From: Microcaldota archaeon
GTDB taxonomy: Archaea; Micrarchaeota; Micrarchaeia; Anstonellales; Anstonellaceae
DNA: 6,001 nucleotides
Assembly: GCA_026396335.1 (NCBI GenBank)
Contig: JAPLWZ010000071.1
Span: 1 to 6,001, forward strand
Reading direction: 5' to 3'
How positions within the stretch are numbered: position 1 is the stretch's first letter; every line of letters begins with the position of its first letter. This document shows positions 4,710 to 6,001 of the stretch, piece after piece. The position numbers and the translations under genes are program-made. The notes beneath the pieces are model-generated. The model saw only the letters and a list, made by a program, of their open reading frames with translations, was not told the origin of the DNA and did no database searches.

Positions 4710-6001
4710 TTCGATTCACCTTTCTTCTTCGGCGCCTTTTTCACAGAAGTAGCCTTTTTCTTGGTAGGCGCTTTCTTTTCAGGAACTGCAGCACGAGGTA
4801 TGGATGGAACAGGCGCAGCAACCACTGGCGCCTTGATTGCAGGCGCGGCAACTGGCTGCTTCTGCACACTTGGCGCAGCGGGTGTGCCCTTTTGCGAGTC
4901 TCCCTTGTCTGCAGGGTTGGGGCAAATCTCGAATATTTTCCTTCCGCCGCTAAATCCGCGTATCATGGGCGCGCCGCAATTTGCGCACGCAGAGCCAGCG
5001 CCGGTTATTTTCACTCCCATTGGAAGCGAATACGTATTCGTGCAAGTGGGGTAATTCGAGCAGCCTATGAACTGCCTGCCTGTTTTCATCTTGATTATCC
5101 TCATCATTCCGTCGCCGCAGCGGGTGCAGGCGCCAATCGATGCATCTCCTGCATCCTTGCTCCTCAGGCCTGAAAGCAGGCCAAGCCCGATCTCCCGCTC
5201 ATGCCCCTCAAATTTTCCAAGTATCTGCGAAAGCACGCGCTTTCCCTCGTCAATAGCCTTTTTCTCATTCTCCCCGTCGCGTATTTTTTCCATCTCTTCC
5301 TCTATCTTGTAAGTGAGCTCATCGTCAAGTATCTCCGGCGCAGACTTTGACAAAAGTTCGTATACTGCCATGCCAAACGGGGTAGCGGCAATGCTCTTGC
5401 CATCCACATAGCCCCTCTTGAAAAGCGTGTCAATGATATTTGCCCTTGTTGCCTTTGTGCCAAGCCCCTTTTTCTCAAGCTCGGAAATTATCGAGGCGGC
5501 GGTATACCTTTTCGGGGGCTGCGTTTTCTTTTCATCTATTTTGAATGCAGTCAAAGGCACATGCTCGCCCTCCGCAAACTCTGGCAGCGTGATTTCCTCA
5601 AGCTTCACATATGGGAGGTATATTTCGAACCAGCCCTGCTTTACCGTCCTGTTTCCAGAGGCGAAATAATTTTCAGTGCCGGAAAGCATCGACACCTTTT
5701 GGCTCTCGCGCGTCGCAGGCTCGGCAAAGCATGAAAGGAAGCGGCGCACAATCAAATCATAAAGCCGCATTTCCCGCTCGCCAGCATTTCCCATCTGCCC
5801 CGTAGGATGAATCGCAGGGTGCGCAGGGTCATCTTTCTTTCCCTCAAGCGGAATTGTCCTGCCTGAGGCAAGGAGTTTTTTCGCGTGCACGGCATACTCA
5901 TTGTTTTTCGAAAGCCCTTCAATCACTTTTTTCAAATTAAGTTTAGCCGGCAGCTTCTGCGAACTTGTCCTTGGATAAGAAATCATTGCAGCTTCATACA
6001 G
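4706..6001 (-). CDS. topA: DNA topoisomerase I, type IA, C-terminal part (5' end outside window)
   Basis: This enzyme cuts and rejoins one DNA strand to relax negative supercoils. The visible 431 residues begin LYEAAMISYPRTSSQKLP; the Tyr of ISYPRT is the expected catalytic nucleophile. The Met at 5986 is therefore internal and the TOPRIM half lies beyond base 6001. Counting from that Met, HPAIHPTG (56-63) and PPKRYTAASIISELEKKGLG (157-176) with the following KATRANIIDTL are conserved core motifs of the family. A four-Cys zinc ribbon follows (Cys287, 290, 309, 315). A second has Cys334, 337 and 355 but no fourth Cys where CPNPxC would be expected, so it may be degenerate. Residues 368-426 are a low-complexity Ala/Pro/Lys tail ending KKAPKKKGESK, like a histone H1 tail and probably DNA-binding; mycobacterial topoisomerase I also has a basic tail. 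It heads the visible operon and overlaps the glycosyltransferase by 4 bases. Its promoter is not in the window. Confidence 0.95.
   Translation of the reverse strand: MYEAAMISYPRTSSQKLPAKLNLKKVIEGLSKNNEYAVHAKKLLASGRTIPLEGKKDDPAHPAIHPTGQMGNAGEREMRLYDLIVRRFLSCFAEPATRESQKVSMLSGTENYFASGNRTVKQGWFEIYLPYVKLEEITLPEFAEGEHVPLTAFKIDEKKTQPPKRYTAASIISELEKKGLGTKATRANIIDTLFKRGYVDGKSIAATPFGMAVYELLSKSAPEILDDELTYKIEEEMEKIRDGENEKKAIDEGKRVLSQILGKFEGHEREIGLGLLSGLRSKDAGDASIGACTRCGDGMMRIIKMKTGRQFIGCSNYPTCTNTYSLPMGVKITGAGSACANCGAPMIRGFSGGRKIFEICPNPADKGDSQKGTPAAPSVQKQPVAAPAIKAPVVAAPVPSIPRAAVPEKKAPTKKKATSVKKAPKKKGESK
4716..4720 (-). promoter_or_regulatory. Strong Shine-Dalgarno site for the glycosyltransferase, inside the topoisomerase end
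   Basis: GGTGA on the - strand (within AAAGGTGAATC) lies 6 bases before ATG 4709 and matches the archaeal 16S rRNA complement closely. It sits within the last Gly-Glu codons of the topoisomerase gene. Together with the 4-base ATGA overlap it supports re-initiation at the first of the two ATG codons rather than the second. Confidence 0.7.

Noticed and set aside
4434..5054. A 206-codon + strand frame across the topoisomerase and GT2 genes
   Set aside because: It is fully antisense to two strongly recognised genes, and its product has no recognisable motif.
5984..5986. ATG as the start of the topoisomerase frame
   Set aside because: The catalytic-site string continues upstream of it to the window edge (LYEAA), and the catalytic Tyr is only three residues after it, so the gene must begin outside.

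Overview
The window most likely comes from an archaeon, and a small-genome or DPANN-type lineage is possible but not shown. The evidence is threefold. The type IA topoisomerase carries the archaeal-style active-site string around ISYPRTSSQKLP. Shine-Dalgarno sites are of the GGTGA/AGGGGG kind. Gene ends carry bare oligo-T tracts without strong hairpins. The window is densely coding: the longest gap between genes is about 31 bases, and no stretch over 300 bases lacks a gene. I see no RNA gene, CRISPR array, insertion sequence or phage gene.

Layout. On the + strand are two genes I do not recognise. The first is a small Ser/Lys-rich helical protein (38-496; its frame stays open to the left edge, so it may start outside). 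The second (528-1376) has an alpha/beta N-terminal domain, a coiled coil and a possible winged helix. They converge, with a 27-base gap, on a three-gene - strand operon that reads right to left. The operon begins with the C-terminal part of DNA topoisomerase I (4706-6001, 5' end outside the window). Next is a family 2 polyprenyl-phosphate glycosyltransferase (3828-4709). Last is a large 12-helix membrane protein with a GT-C-like layout (1404-3809).

How the genes may work together. The family 2 enzyme should load a sugar onto a lipid phosphate carrier on the cytoplasmic face. The large membrane protein has the topology and the extracellular Asp-x-x-x-His loop motif expected of an enzyme that uses such lipid-linked sugars outside the cell. 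The pair therefore looks like a donor-maker and donor-user for a surface glycan or glycoprotein. The topoisomerase is translationally coupled to the glycosyltransferase by an ATGA overlap, with a strong Shine-Dalgarno site inside its last codons. This links DNA topology and envelope genes in one transcript. It is unusual but may be only operon economy.

I found no convincing new defence, mobile or RNA-based system. The most useful leads are the GT2/GT-C pair, the triple repeat in the first gene, the architecture of the second gene, the histone-H1-like tail and incomplete second zinc finger of the topoisomerase, and the reciprocal terminator arrangement at the convergent gene ends.
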